Source: CAVYOD01 sp963770045 (GTDB taxonomy: Bacteria; Acidobacteriota; Aminicenantia; Aminicenantales; CAVYOD01). From it: a stretch of DNA of 64,000 nucleotides. A program made the translations under genes and the position numbers. The notes under the pieces are model-generated. The model was not told where the DNA came from, ran no database searches, and was given only the letters and a program-made list of their open reading frames with translations. The stretch is from contig CAVYOD010000019.1 in the NCBI GenBank assembly GCA_963770045.1, forward strand, positions 1 to 64,000, written 5' to 3'. Shown piece by piece: positions 17,985 through 27,304 of this stretch; the stretch's first letter is position 1; the number at the start of each line of letters is the position of its first letter.

Positions 17985-18260
17985 TTATCCTCCCCCCATG
18001 AGCGGGAAGATGGCTATGACATCTCCATCTTCCAGGGCTGTACCAGGGCCGTTGAGGGAATGGATGTTCGTCTGGTTCTTCATCAAGACCAGGTGTGGCT
18101 TCAGTTGCTCCTTATCAAAGAGCTCATCCCGCACTCGGGCGGAGTCGGCGAGGGCGTTCAACAGATCCAGGACCGTAGCTCCCTGAGCGAGGTTGACTTC
18201 TTTTTCTCGGCCTCCGAACACCTCCCGGAAATAAGCAAAGAACTTGACCCTGACCTTCAT
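17985..18260 (-). CDS. moaD: MoaD/ThiS family sulfur carrier
   Basis: This 91-residue protein begins MKVRVKFFAYFREVFG and ends in PLMGGG, the ubiquitin-like fold with a C-terminal Gly-Gly that is thiocarboxylated in molybdopterin synthase. An internal SLNGPGTALEDGDVIAIFP is typical MoaD. The start overlaps the stop of the NTPase gene as ATGA. It should supply sulfur for pterin dithiolene formation; the AOR at 10.5-12.4 kb is an obvious client. The last residue pattern is GGG rather than strict GG, a minor variation. Confidence 0.85.
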   Translation of the reverse strand: MKVRVKFFAYFREVFGGREKEVNLAQGATVLDLLNALADSARVRDELFDKEQLKPHLVLMKNQTNIHSLNGPGTALEDGDVIAIFPLMGGG

Positions 18261-18817
18261 GATTTTTCCTTCGCCATCGCACCCGCGATTTCGTCGAGGA
18301 GGCGGCCCGCCGGCATTTGCGACTGAGAATTCAAAAACTCTCACTCTCTCTCGCGGCAGAATATTCAAGAATTCCTCCAGGATACTCTTTCGAATGACCA
18401 GCAGACTGACCGGCCCGCGGCGACGGAGAACCCGTTCAAGGGCAGGCCAAATCCCCCGCCCCGCGAGTTCGACGGGGCCGACTTCGTCCACGATGAGCAA
18501 TGAATCCGCCTCCCGGCGAGCGATGATCTCTCTGGCCCGGGCGAGACCGGAGGGGATGAAAAAAAAGGACCCGTTCTCTCCCAGCCGTCCTCCCCGTTGT
18601 CCTGAAGGAAGGGGCCGGAAGATCGGCTCTCCAGATCATAGAGGGTGTACCCGACAGTTCTTCCCCCTTCAATGAGGGCCTCGGATAAAAAGCCGTGATA
18701 CCTCAGCGACTGGGCCCTCAATTCCTGAACAAATTGCTTGAGCCAGGTTGTCTTCCCCGCATGGACCTCTCCGGTCAAAATAAAGATGACCGGTCGCCTC
18801 TTGGAACGCGAGCTCAT
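18257..18817 (-). CDS. THEP1-like P-loop nucleoside-triphosphatase (frame broken twice)
   Basis: The Walker A is LTGEVHAGKTTWLKQF, and further on comes the Walker-B-like LLIVDEVGPVEL that marks the NTPase/THEP1 family. The frame changes near 18570 and near 18310; correcting the second gives AGRLLDEIAGAMAKEKS and a stop overlapping the MoaD start (ATGA). ATG 18817 follows a region without other starts. The family hydrolyses NTPs in vitro with unclear physiological role; linkage to MoaD suggests a link to pterin cofactor work, which is inference. Confidence 0.75.
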
Positions 18818-18852
18818 TTCTTTTCTTATTACAATAGCACAACAATATGAAG

Positions 18853-19057
18853 AAGTGAACAGTGAGCCGTCCAAGGAGTTCAACAGCGATTCGAACTCTT
18901 TATCCGGCGCTTTATTGTCCCTGTCAAAAAAATCACATAAACGATGCTGAGGCGTTTAAGAACCTTTGAGTGTTGCTTTCTCACGTGCTCAGTGCTCACA
19001 GCTCACTGTTATTTTGGGGACGAGATAGACGAAACGACGAGGACGGAGACCGACGTC
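18853..19057. repeat. Intergenic inverted-repeat element
   Basis: The left piece GAAGTGAACAGTGAGCCG and right piece GTGCTCAGTGCTCACAGCTC are complementary in type, followed by an outer CGAGATAGACGAAACGACG block (19020-19057). The core holds GGCGCTTTATTG, whose complement recurs at 56.26 kb, and GTTTAAGAACCTTTGAGT, whose near complement recurs at 37.72 kb. Confidence 0.55.
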
Positions 19058-19060
19058 TTT

Positions 19061-21206
19061 TTACCGGATGATCACCTGCGATTCGTTCGTTTCAAACGAG
19101 ACCATTTTCCCGGTTGGCGCGTTGGCTGAGACGCTGGAAACAGCGACCGAGCTTTCTCCCTTGGCCACAGACTCGAACACGAGAACCGCCAGGCTCCCCT
19201 CGCCTTTGAAGCCCCTGTTGGGCAGCGGGCTTGAGAACCCGATCGTGCAGCTCCCGCCGGTGTTATCGATGTTTCTCAGGAAGGGGACATTGGCGCCCAG
19301 CTGTCTCAGCAACCCGCCCTCTGTCACTTCTTTCAGCTTCAGGATCTGAGGGTTGAAGCTCAGGTTGACAGTCATGTTGCCGACTTCCTGCTCCGTCCGC
19401 ACGTTGACGCTGATCCGGAATTCCCGGTTTTGGGGGGCCTCAAAGCTCTCGGGGTTCAAAAAGACCTGGCTCAATCCGGGCTCTTCTTGAGCCTGCTCCG
19501 CGAGCTGCTGCTCCTCCGTGGGCGGCGATTCCGGAATCTCTTCCTCGGGGACTGCCGGCCGTCCGGCCCGAGGAAAATCCCTCCAGCTCGACCCAGACCG
19601 GCTTGAGGTCTTCCTCGCTGATATCGACCGACCGGATGATGTAGGGCGTGACCGTCAAAATGACATCGGTCTGTTCGATCGTGTGGTCATGGCTGGAAAA
19701 GAGTGCAGCCGATTCCCGGGCAGGCTTTTGAGGCCGGGGATCCCCTTCAGGGTCTTTCTCTCCTCGTCTTTCAGGAGCCCTGCGAGGAGATTCGTCTCGC
19801 CGTTTTTCAGCCTGATCACATTCTTCACTTCCCGGTTGTTGATGATCGGGATGCCGGCAAATCCTGCTCCGCCGAGCGAGGTGATCTTGATTTCCATCTC
19901 CAGCGTGATCTCCTTCTCCAGATGGATCCGGGGTTTGAGATTGATCTCGATGCCGACATCCTGTTGAACATAGTTGACCACCGGCTGCTGGCTGACTCCT
20001 CCGGCCGCGATGGGAGTGAACGTCGTCTGCGGGATCGGGACTTTTTGTCCGATCTTGGTTTCTATCTTTTCATCGCCGACGCCGCGCAGCCGCGGCTGAG
20101 CAATGATCTTCGTATCCGAGTCGGACTCCAGAAACTGCAGAAACGCCGTGGGAAAACTGACCTGCCAATTCGAGGCTTTAGAAAAATCGAGATCATTAAG
20201 ATTAGTCCAGCCAGAATTGGTGTCGGTTGAGCTCGAGGTCTGCGCGTAGCGCAGCCGAGGGTCGTTCGCGATAAATCAAGACCGAGAGTCTCTCAGTTTG
20301 ATCCGCGAGACTTCCATGATCTCGAGGTCGATCACGACCTCGCCCTTGGATTTGTCCCAGTGTTGGAGAAGCTTTTCGGCCAGCCTGATCGTCGTCGGAG
20401 TGTCCCGGATGGTGATGGAATTGAGGTTCTTGTCGATGATGATATTCGGCGGCCGGTACTGATTCCGCAACATGGCGTTGAGGCTGTTCAGGACATCCTG
20501 GGCGTTCAGGTTGGAGAGATAGAATGTCTTGATGGCGTTGACCTCGTACTGGAGCCGCTTGACCGGAGTGTCGGGGATGATGATGGCCGTGCGCTCGTCG
20601 ACGACACGATAAAAATTCTTGCTCGAGAGACACAGGAAATTGATGGCCTGCTCGAAGTCCTTGTCCTTCAGGTCGATCGTGAAAGGCGGCGTCTTTGAAC
20701 TGTTCATCGAAGATGAAGTTCACGCCCGCGGACTTGCCGAGCGCCTGGAAGATCGAGCGTAGAGAGGCAGCCGCAAACTTCAGCTCGCGGATCCTCTCCG
20801 TCGACGCCTTGAGTTGCACCGGCGGCTTCATCATCTCCTCTTTGGGCTTTTCTTTCTTGGGAGCCTCCTCGGTCAGCGCCTTCGCCTCCTCCATGATATT
20901 GCGGTTCAACGGATCGTAGGACAGGGCGGCTTGATATTCTTTGAGGGCCTCTTCTTTCTTGCCCAGCGAGGCGAGCTTCCTGGCTTCCTGGAGATGCGTC
21001 ATGGTCGCTGAGAACTTCGCCCGGGCCAAGGCCAGGCGATAGATGGGCTCCTTGGGGTTTTCGAGAGCGGCTTTTTCATAATACTTGACGGCTTCATCGA
21101 AATTCTTGTTGATCTCGGCATCGTTTCCAAGCCTATAGGTCTGGCTCAGAATCATGCAGCCCCACAGGGCCAGCACCACTATCATTAAGACGAATGTCTT
21201 TTTCAT
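19061..21206 (-). CDS. pilQ: Secretin PilQ/GspD with N-terminal TPR-like and C-terminal cohesin-like domains (frame broken five times)
   Basis: The start follows a possible lipoprotein signal (VLMIVVLALWGC). Residues 25-110 are TPR-like (FDEAVKYYEKAALENP, EEALKEYQAALSYDP). Then a secretin-type short domain (FTIDLKDKDFEQAINFL), an N-domain (YEVNAIKTFYLSNLNAQDV), the secretin core (TKIIAQPRLRGVG, VGIEINLKPRIH, KNGETNLLAGLL, TDVILTVTPYIIRS), and a final 135 residues of cohesin-like beta sandwich (EFRISVNVRTEQEVGNMTVN...LAVLVFESVAKG). Breaks lie near 20690, 20283, 20250, 19715 and 19565; the frames join without stops. It forms the outer-membrane ring of the pilus/secretion machine. The cohesin-like tail is unusual and may bind a surface or peptidoglycan partner. 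Confidence 0.85.
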
Positions 21207-21723
21207 CAATCCTCTCCTTCTCCTCCCTCCAAAGAAAACTTCTGGGTCTTCGAATCCGGCCCGCTGACCTCGATGTCTCGCGGCGTAATCTTGACCAGCT
21301 TAAACCCCGGGCGAATCATCTCCCCTTCTCTCACCGCGTCCGGTTGTCCATCCAGGACGATCAGGGCGATCATCGCTCTTCGCCGTGCGGACATAGCCCA
21401 CATAGGACAGACTCAAACCCGATTCGGAAGGTTCTTGAACCGGGCTGATTGTCTACCCCCGACTGGCCCGGAGGCGGAGCTATGACCGGATTATTCGTGG
21501 GCGGCGGGACGATTTCCGGGGACTGATAAGATGGGGAAAAGATGTTCCGTCGAGGGAGGGGCAGATCGCCTGGGCGGGGCGCCAGCAGGTCTTTCCGGAT
21601 GAGGCTCTTTTCGGCGGAGGGTTGAGGAGTGGCTTCCTTCTTTATTTGTCCGGTCGTCCCCGCAGCCCGGCAGAGGACAAGGGCCGAGGCCAGAAGAAGG
21701 GTCGCCGCTTTTTCACATCTCAT
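21206..21723 (-). CDS. PilP-like inner-membrane pilus assembly protein (frame broken twice)
   Basis: A signal peptide (AATLLLASALVLCRA) leads into a proline-rich linker (PRRNIFSPSY, VPPPTNNPVIAPPPG), then, after frame changes near 21440 and 21375, a small beta domain: YVGYVRTA, MIALIVLDGQPDAVREGEMI, KLVKITPRDIEV. This GspC/PilP-type domain contacts the secretin. It sits between pilO and pilQ, the normal pilP place. Its stop overlaps the secretin start region (GATTGATG). Sequence similarity to PilP is modest, so position carries much of the weight. Confidence 0.7.
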
Positions 21724-22273
21724 AATAGCCAGCCAACACGATATTCAGATCGAGTGAGTCATTCTCGGTATCGATCTTCTGAAAATCGACCCTCTCCATG
21801 GTCAGAAACTTGGGGAACTTCTCCACCCGGTCGATAAACTGCTTTATGTTCAGGTAGGAGCCCGTCAGATGGAACGCGGCCGAGACCTTCTTGATCGCTT
21901 CCTTGGGGAACTGGGAATAGGTGTAATTGATCCCGGTCACACTCACGCCCGCTTCATCGAAAATGCGCTGGAGGTCGAGCCTGAGCTCGTTGATGCCCTG
22001 GGCATCATCATAAAAATATTTCGTCTTGAGCTCGGCCAGGTCCAGGATGGCCTGCTGCCAGCGCTCCCATTCCAGTTTTTTCTGCGCCCAGACCTTCTTG
22101 AGCGCGACGCTCTCCCTCACTCGGGCATCAGAAGTGTCGCGCGTTCGAAAATAGGTCCGCCGCTCGCCCAAGGAGATAAAGACCAGAAAAACGAACGCCA
22201 GGACAAGCGCGAGAGAGAGGGTCCGGAGGACCTGCCTCTCCCTCGGGCTCAGATTCCTAAACGCGTTTCTCAT
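21713..22273 (-). CDS. pilO: Type IV pilus inner-membrane protein PilO
   Basis: A single N-terminal membrane segment (LALVLAFVFLVFISLG) is followed by a coiled coil (residues 45-90) and a ferredoxin-like periplasmic domain (INYTYSQFPKEAIKKVSAAFH, LTGSYLNIKQFIDRVEKFPKF), the standard PilO plan. ATG 22273 overlaps the end of pilN by 17 bases. It pairs with PilN to build the periplasmic alignment ring between PilM in the cytoplasm and PilP/PilQ. Confidence 0.85.
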   Translation of the reverse strand: MRNAFRNLSPRERQVLRTLSLALVLAFVFLVFISLGERRTYFRTRDTSDARVRESVALKKVWAQKKLEWERWQQAILDLAELKTKYFYDDAQGINELRLDLQRIFDEAGVSVTGINYTYSQFPKEAIKKVSAAFHLTGSYLNIKQFIDRVEKFPKFLTMERVDFQKIDTENDSLDLNIVLAGYYEM

Positions 22274-22823
22274 AATCGAAGGTGATCTCCGAGACAAGGG
22301 GGCTGCCCTCGCTTTTCGTCTCGCTGGAGATGGTAATCCTTTCAAACCCTTGAGCCTTGAGATTTTTGTAAAATTTGAAGAGCTCCTCGATCGAAGGGGA
22401 AGCAACCTTGATGCTCAACCGGACTTTGGAATCTCCCGTCAGGGCGGGGTTCAGGGAGAGAATGTAGCTCGAATCGGGAAGAGACTCCTCGAGAAGAGAA
22501 AAAACCTCGATCCAGGAGAATGCTTTTCGGACGATCAGGGTGTTGACGAGATTGACTTTCGCCTGGTACTTTTTCGCCGCCTCCTGGGTGTCGGTGCCGT
22601 ACTTGGTTTCCTCCCTCTGGACCACACGGATGGAATCATCAAGCTCGGCAAGTGAAACCTTAAGGGCAGATCCCTTGCTCTTGTAAGTCACAAAGAAAGT
22701 CACGGCCAAGACAGTCACCACGGCGAGCGCGCTCACCAGCGTGCCCAGGAGATACAGATAGAGCCGCCTGTTTCGGCGAGGGGCCGTGGCCAGATTGATG
22801 TTAAATCGGTCTGCTCGGTTCAT
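22257..22823 (-). CDS. pilN: Type IV pilus inner-membrane protein PilN
   Basis: The N-terminal cytoplasmic tail has FNINLATAP, the conserved PilN motif that docks into PilM, then one membrane helix (LVSALAVVTVLAVTFFVTY), a coiled coil and a PilN/PilO-like periplasmic fold (SWIEVFSLLEESLPD). The start overlaps the pilM stop by 4 bases. Order pilM-N-O-P-Q is the canonical type IV pilus cluster. Confidence 0.88.
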   Translation of the reverse strand: MNRADRFNINLATAPRRNRRLYLYLLGTLVSALAVVTVLAVTFFVTYKSKGSALKVSLAELDDSIRVVQREETKYGTDTQEAAKKYQAKVNLVNTLIVRKAFSWIEVFSLLEESLPDSSYILSLNPALTGDSKVRLSIKVASPSIEELFKFYKNLKAQGFERITISSETKSEGSPLVSEITFDYEKRV

Positions 22824-23767
22824 AAAAATTGACCCACTAGGGTAGATAGAACCTCCTTCTCTCGGGAAGGCAGATCAAAAGGAACCAGGGTTTCCACGGA
22901 TTCAATCGGGAAGGAAAACCTGGTCTTCAGAGCGGAGATGAGATCAGCCTCTTTTTCCATCAACCCTCGGCGCACCCAGAGGTGGCTGATCTTTTTCTTT
23001 TCTCTGTCCTCGATAAAATGGATCGTGTTCTCAACCTCTTTGACGATGTTGTCCATTTTCTCATCGTGAGGAACCAAAGATCGGCCTTCATGCATGAACG
23101 GTTTGACCCGGTAGAGTGAGATCTCCGAGTTGATGATCGCCAGAAGGCTTACGGCGTCGTCCTCGATATTGACGATGATGGAGTCTTCGGCGTTCCTCTC
23201 ACTCCGGATCAGCAGGCTGAGCAGGTTCAAGGTGGGAGGCATGACGGCTTCGGCTCTCAAACGCTTTCGAGCCAGGAGGTTTTCGTACTCCTGAATCACG
23301 GAAGACCGGGCCAAGGATGCCAGGATCTTCTCCGTGCCCTGAGACGCGACCACTTCATACGAAAGCCGGGCATCGTCAGGAAGAAGGGGCATCAATTTTC
23401 TGATCCTCCACCAGACCATTTTTTCCATTTCCGTCGGGGAAAGAGACGGGGATTCGGAGGTGAAGATGGCCACCTTGAAGCAGAGCTCAGGAAGGAGGAC
23501 GGCGACCGACCCCTCCTGAAGCCGGAGAACCTTCTTCGCTTCCTCAAGCCGTTCTTCAAGATGGGGAAGCTCGGCCAGGTTGGTCCGGTCGAATGAGGGA
23601 AGAATGGAACCCGGAATCACGGGGAGGACACAACTTTGTCTGATGGCCCGGTCTTTGGGTGAAAGGCGGATGGCGAAAAGGGATCGGGCCGTAAACTGGA
23701 GGACGGCATCGGGCTGGGGGAGCTCCAGGAAATATTTCTTGACCTTTCCGATCGTCCGTTCCAGCAT
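22820..23767 (-). CDS. pilM: PilM, actin-like pilus assembly ATPase-fold protein
   Basis: The protein has an actin-like fold related to FtsA/PilM: KVAIFTSESPSLSPTEMEKMVWWRIRKLMP, TLNLLSLLIRSER, and IIVNIEDDAVSLLAIINSEISLYRVKP near the second phosphate loop. The nucleotide loops are less Gly-rich than in E. coli FtsA. ATG 23767 is preferred; a TTG four codons earlier is in frame. It overlaps pilB at the junction. It acts on the cytoplasmic face and binds the PilN tail. Confidence 0.82.
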   Translation of the reverse strand: MLERTIGKVKKYFLELPQPDAVLQFTARSLFAIRLSPKDRAIRQSCVLPVIPGSILPSFDRTNLAELPHLEERLEEAKKVLRLQEGSVAVLLPELCFKVAIFTSESPSLSPTEMEKMVWWRIRKLMPLLPDDARLSYEVVASQGTEKILASLARSSVIQEYENLLARKRLRAEAVMPPTLNLLSLLIRSERNAEDSIIVNIEDDAVSLLAIINSEISLYRVKPFMHEGRSLVPHDEKMDNIVKEVENTIHFIEDREKKKISHLWVRRGLMEKEADLISALKTRFSFPIESVETLVPFDLPSREKEVLSTLVGQFL

Positions 23768-23768
23768 C

Positions 23769-25400
23769 TTATTCGACAAAAGTCACCTTGTTCAGGTCTT
23801 TGAGGCTCGTCGTTCCTTTGAGCACCTTCTTGACACCGACTTCCCGGATAAAAATCATTCCTTCTGACTTGGCCCGCTTCCTGACCTCAGAGAGGGGCTT
23901 TTTCTCCAGGATCAGCTCCCGGATCGGATCCGAAAGCTCGAGGAGTTCGGCGATGGCCGTCCTCCCTTTGTAGCCTGTAAGATTGCAGTCGACGCAGCCT
24001 TTGGGCTCGTAAAAAACCTGCTCGCGGTAGGTCTCCGGGTTTAGCCCTGATTCGAGAAGGTGCCGGTCAGTGTAATGGACCGGGGCTTTGCATCTGGGAC
24101 AGAGGACCCTCACCAGCCGCTGGGCCAAAATGCAGTTGAGGGCAGAAATGAAACTGTAGGGATCGACCTGCATGTGGAGAAAACGGCCGATGACGTCAAA
24201 GACATTGTTGGCGTGGACCGTGGTAAAAACCAGGTGTCCGGTCAGGGCGGACTGGATGGCGATCTGGGCCGTCTCCGGATCCCTGATCTCGCCGACCATG
24301 ATCTTGTCCGGATCGTGCCGCAGGATCGACCTCAAACCTCGGGCAAAGGTCAGGCCCTTTTTTTCGTTGACCGGGATCTGGGTGATCCCGTCGACCTGGT
24401 ATTCCACCGGATCCTCGATGGTCACGATCTTGTCCTCGGGAGATTTGATTTCGGTGAGAGCCGCATAGAGAGTTGTCGTTTTCCCGCTCCCGGTCGGGCC
24501 CGTGACCAGGACCATTCCGTAGGGCTGGGTGATGTATTTCCTAAACTTCGTTAGGACCTCATCGGAAAATCCCAGCAGGTCGAGCCGAAGCTCGGAGATG
24601 GCCTCGGTGATCATCTCCTTGTCCAGGATCCGGATGACAGAGTCTTCGCCATAGATGCTGGGCATGATGGAAACGCGGAAGTCGATGGTCTTGTCTTTGA
24701 TCTTGAGCCTGAACCGTCCGTCCTGGGGAACTCGGCGCTCGGCGATGTCCAGATCCGACATGACCTTGACCCGGGAGATGATCGGCGACTGGAATTTCTT
24801 ATCGATCGGCTCCATAGCCTCTCCCAGGACCCCGTCCACCCTGTACTTGATCTTGACCCCTTCGTCCTTGGATTCGATGTGGATATCGCTGGCTCTTTTC
24901 TGGACGGCGGTGAAGATGATCGTGTTGACAAGCTTGACGATCGAGCCGTCCTGATCGGCCAGCTTCTCGATCGAAATGACCTCCTCTTCTTCGCCGCTCT
25001 CCTTCTCCACGACCTGGGTGATGTACCCTTCGGTCGCTTCCTTGAGGACCTGGAGGGCCGTCTCGCTCTTGCGCAGCGCTTCATGGATGTCCCGCTTGGG
25101 CGCGGCATAAGCCTGGACCTTGCGTCCCAGGAAGGACTCGATCGTGTCGAGAGTGGCGATATCCGATGGGTCCGCGATGGCGATCTTGACCATGTCGCCA
25201 TCGATTTCCAGCGGGATGAAATTTGAACGATACAGAAAATCCACCGGGAAGGATTGGACAAGTTCCCGGTTCAAGGTGTAGTTTGGCAGGTCGATGTAGG
25301 GGACGTGGTAGCGTTCGGCGAGTTTTCTGGTCTCCCGCTCTTCGGCCCGAACAGCCTGGAGATTTTCATCCGCGCTCGTTTTATTGGTCTTATCGTTCAT
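23769..25400 (-). CDS. pilB: Type IV pilus/type II secretion assembly ATPase PilB/GspE
   Basis: An N-terminal MshEN domain (residues 25-130: YHVPYIDLPNY, PLEIDGDMVKIAIADPSD) precedes the motor domain with Walker A GPTGSGKTTTLYA, the Asp box (VTIEDPVEYQ), Walker B (IMVGEIRDPETAQIA), the His box (GHLVFTTVHANN), and the zinc-binding tetra-Cys CPRC...CVDC. All catalytic features are intact at 543 residues. The MshEN domain binds cyclic di-GMP in several PilB proteins, which would tie it to the GGDEF protein at 3.5 kb; that link is inference. Confidence 0.95.
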   Translation of the reverse strand: MNDKTNKTSADENLQAVRAEERETRKLAERYHVPYIDLPNYTLNRELVQSFPVDFLYRSNFIPLEIDGDMVKIAIADPSDIATLDTIESFLGRKVQAYAAPKRDIHEALRKSETALQVLKEATEGYITQVVEKESGEEEEVISIEKLADQDGSIVKLVNTIIFTAVQKRASDIHIESKDEGVKIKYRVDGVLGEAMEPIDKKFQSPIISRVKVMSDLDIAERRVPQDGRFRLKIKDKTIDFRVSIMPSIYGEDSVIRILDKEMITEAISELRLDLLGFSDEVLTKFRKYITQPYGMVLVTGPTGSGKTTTLYAALTEIKSPEDKIVTIEDPVEYQVDGITQIPVNEKKGLTFARGLRSILRHDPDKIMVGEIRDPETAQIAIQSALTGHLVFTTVHANNVFDVIGRFLHMQVDPYSFISALNCILAQRLVRVLCPRCKAPVHYTDRHLLESGLNPETYREQVFYEPKGCVDCNLTGYKGRTAIAELLELSDPIRELILEKKPLSEVRKRAKSEGMIFIREVGVKKVLKGTTSLKDLNKVTFVE

Positions 25401-25431
25401 TTGGCTTTCTTCTTCTTTATCTCAATCTATA

Positions 25432-26641
25432 TTATCTGGCGACCCGGATGATGTTGAAGATCGGCAGATAAACCGAAAGCAGCATCCCGGCCACGAGGAG
25501 CCCCATGAGGATGATCACCACGGGCTCGATGAGAGAGACAAACGTATCGATCTTGATCCGGACCTTCTCATCATAGAAATTGGCCACGTCCGCCAGCATC
25601 CCTTGCAGGTTGGCCGAGGTCTCTCCGATCCGGATCATGTCCAGAGCCAGGGGGGGGAAGAACTCCGCCTTGGCCAGAGATTCAGACAGACTCTCTCCAT
25701 TCTTAATATGGTCGGACAATTTGTCCATCTTTTGGACAAGATACTTGTTGGGAACGGCAAAGCGGGAGAGGCCGGAGGAGGCCAGGAGGGGAATTCCGGC
25801 TTCGAGGAGGAGGCCGAGCGTTCGGCTGAACAGGGAGATGCCCGATTCAACCCAGATAGTCTTTCCATAGGGAATTTTGAGCTTGAGCTTGTCCAGGAAG
25901 ACAACGGTCTTCTCTTTCCTCTTCATCCGGAGATACGCCAAGGCCAGGCCGATCAAGATGACCAGGACAAAGGGAGTATACCGGCGTACCATCAGCGAAA
26001 GGGACATCACGAAACGGCTGATCCAGGGGAGCTGAGCCTCGAAATTGACATAGAAATCGTAAAATTTCGGTAGAATGAAATTAATCAGAACTCCCATCAT
26101 GATCAAGGCAAACATAAGGAGCAGAGTGGGATAGATCAGGGCGGACCTGATCCGCGACTTTGTCTGGGAAATCACCTTGGCATAATCGATGTAGCGGCCG
26201 ACCGCACCAGGAAGATTGCCGCTCCGCTCCCCGGCGAGAAGCGAGGCGGTATAGACTTTAGAAAACTTGTTTTCGAAGGGCAAAAAGGCCTCCGATAACG
26301 ATTTCCCCTGGCGGATGGAATTCTCGACCTTGACCAGAGATTTCTTTGAAATAGACGTTCTTGACACGGCCGGAGAGGATCTCGATGCCTTTGAGGACGG
26401 GATAACCAGACTTGAGGAGAGCGACTAGCTCCTGATTGAACATGATGAAATCCCGGTCCTTGATCCTTTTTTCGAAAGGCAGGACCCGGATCTGGATCTT
26501 TTTCCAGTCTTTTTTGATCGAGAGGACGAACAGACCCTCGGATTCAAAGAATTTCTGGCATTCCTCTCGGGTAGAGGCCAGCAGAGTCTGGTCAAAAACC
26601 CGGCCGTCCTCAGCAGCCAATCGGCAAAGGAAATAGGGCAT
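25432..26641 (-). CDS. pilC: PilC/GspF inner-membrane platform protein (frame broken once)
   Basis: ATG 26641 begins MPYFLCRLAAEDGRV, a GspF-type start. The first GspF domain (FNQELVALLKSGYPVLKGIEIL) is cut by a frame change near 26348; the other frame continues KKSLVKVENSIRQGKSLSEAF and TASLLAGERSGNLPGAV, then membrane helices (LLLMFALIMMGVLINFILP), the second GspF repeat (FSRTLGLLLEAGIPLL, MIRIGETSANLQGML) and the last helix (PVVIILMGLLVAGMLLSVYLP). It is first in the operon, so transcription of all seven genes probably starts in 26642-26720. Confidence 0.88.
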
Positions 26642-26699
26642 CGTCCTCGGATATCTTAAACAAAAACCATAGTCTAAATTTTGATCGTATTTTAGGTCA

Positions 26700-26960
26700 T
26701 CTCGGAACGGGTTTGTCAAACGACTCGGACCCGTACCCGGTGCCTCTACACCGTTCCCCGCACCGCGTTCTCCGTTCAGCATACACTGTGTCCGTCCCTT
26801 TCGTCTTCCTTGATCCAAAGGACCATGAGAGACGCAGGCATTATTCCCTTCCTGGTGACAAGCGCAAGAAATCCAGTGTTCACTTCGCCTGGCATCCAAA
26901 TGTCGGGATGAGAAATGGGACCGGGTACCGGATGCGGGGTACGGGTACCGGAGTTTGACA
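26700..26960. repeat. Intergenic inverted-repeat element, CCGGTACC-type arms
   Basis: The left arm (GACCCGTACCCGGTGCCTC at 26727-26745 with CCGTTCCCCGCACCG after it) and the right arm (GGGACCGGGTACCGGATGC to about 26957) are imperfect reverse complements built from a short degenerate unit. The layout matches the CTCAC/CTCGTC elements, but the unit differs. The 348 bases between pilC and the next plus-strand gene hold no other gene. Confidence 0.5.
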
Positions 26961-26983
26961 AATACCGAAGAAAGATTTATCTT
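26955..26983 (+). promoter_or_regulatory. Sigma-70-type promoter before the small secreted protein and sensor kinase
   Basis: TTGACA (26955-26960) and TATCTT (26978-26983) are 17 bases apart. The -35 overlaps the end of the right arm of the CCGGTACC element. The first start codon (GTG 26990) is so close that a leaderless or near-leaderless message is implied. Confidence 0.5.
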
Positions 26984-26989
26984 AAATCC

Positions 26990-27259
26990 GTGAAATCGAA
27001 GGTCTTGGGAAGCGTTTCTCTGCTTTTTCTTCTCACCCTGGCTTTTCCGGCATTCTTCAAGGCTCCCTCGCCGGGCAAGATCTCATCATCCCCCCAGGAG
27101 ATTCCGGTCAAGAAGCCCAAATATGATTATATGAGCACATTTCTGTCCAGAAGCACAAATCCGTTGGGACTTAAAGAAGATTTGATGCTCAAAAAACTGC
27201 TCCAGCAAGCCAGAGTTAAGTGGGCTGTGCGGGCAGGCGCCAAACACATCCTCGACTAG
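26990..27259 (+). CDS. Small secreted hypothetical protein
   Basis: From GTG 26990 the protein starts KSKVLGSVSLLFLLTLAFPAFFKA, a good signal peptide, then a Ser/Pro/Lys-rich linker and a basic helical C-terminus (LMLKKLLQQARVKWAVRAGAKHILD), 89 residues in all. I recognise no family. It lies 45 bases before the sensor kinase and shares its promoter, so it could be a secreted cue or accessory of that system. Upstream in-frame starts would translate the repeat element and are rejected. Confidence 0.55.
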   Translation: MKSKVLGSVSLLFLLTLAFPAFFKAPSPGKISSSPQEIPVKKPKYDYMSTFLSRSTNPLGLKEDLMLKKLLQQARVKWAVRAGAKHILD

Positions 27260-27304
27260 GATATTTTTTTTGGCTTATGAATTCAATTTTTTGGATTTTC
27301 AGGG

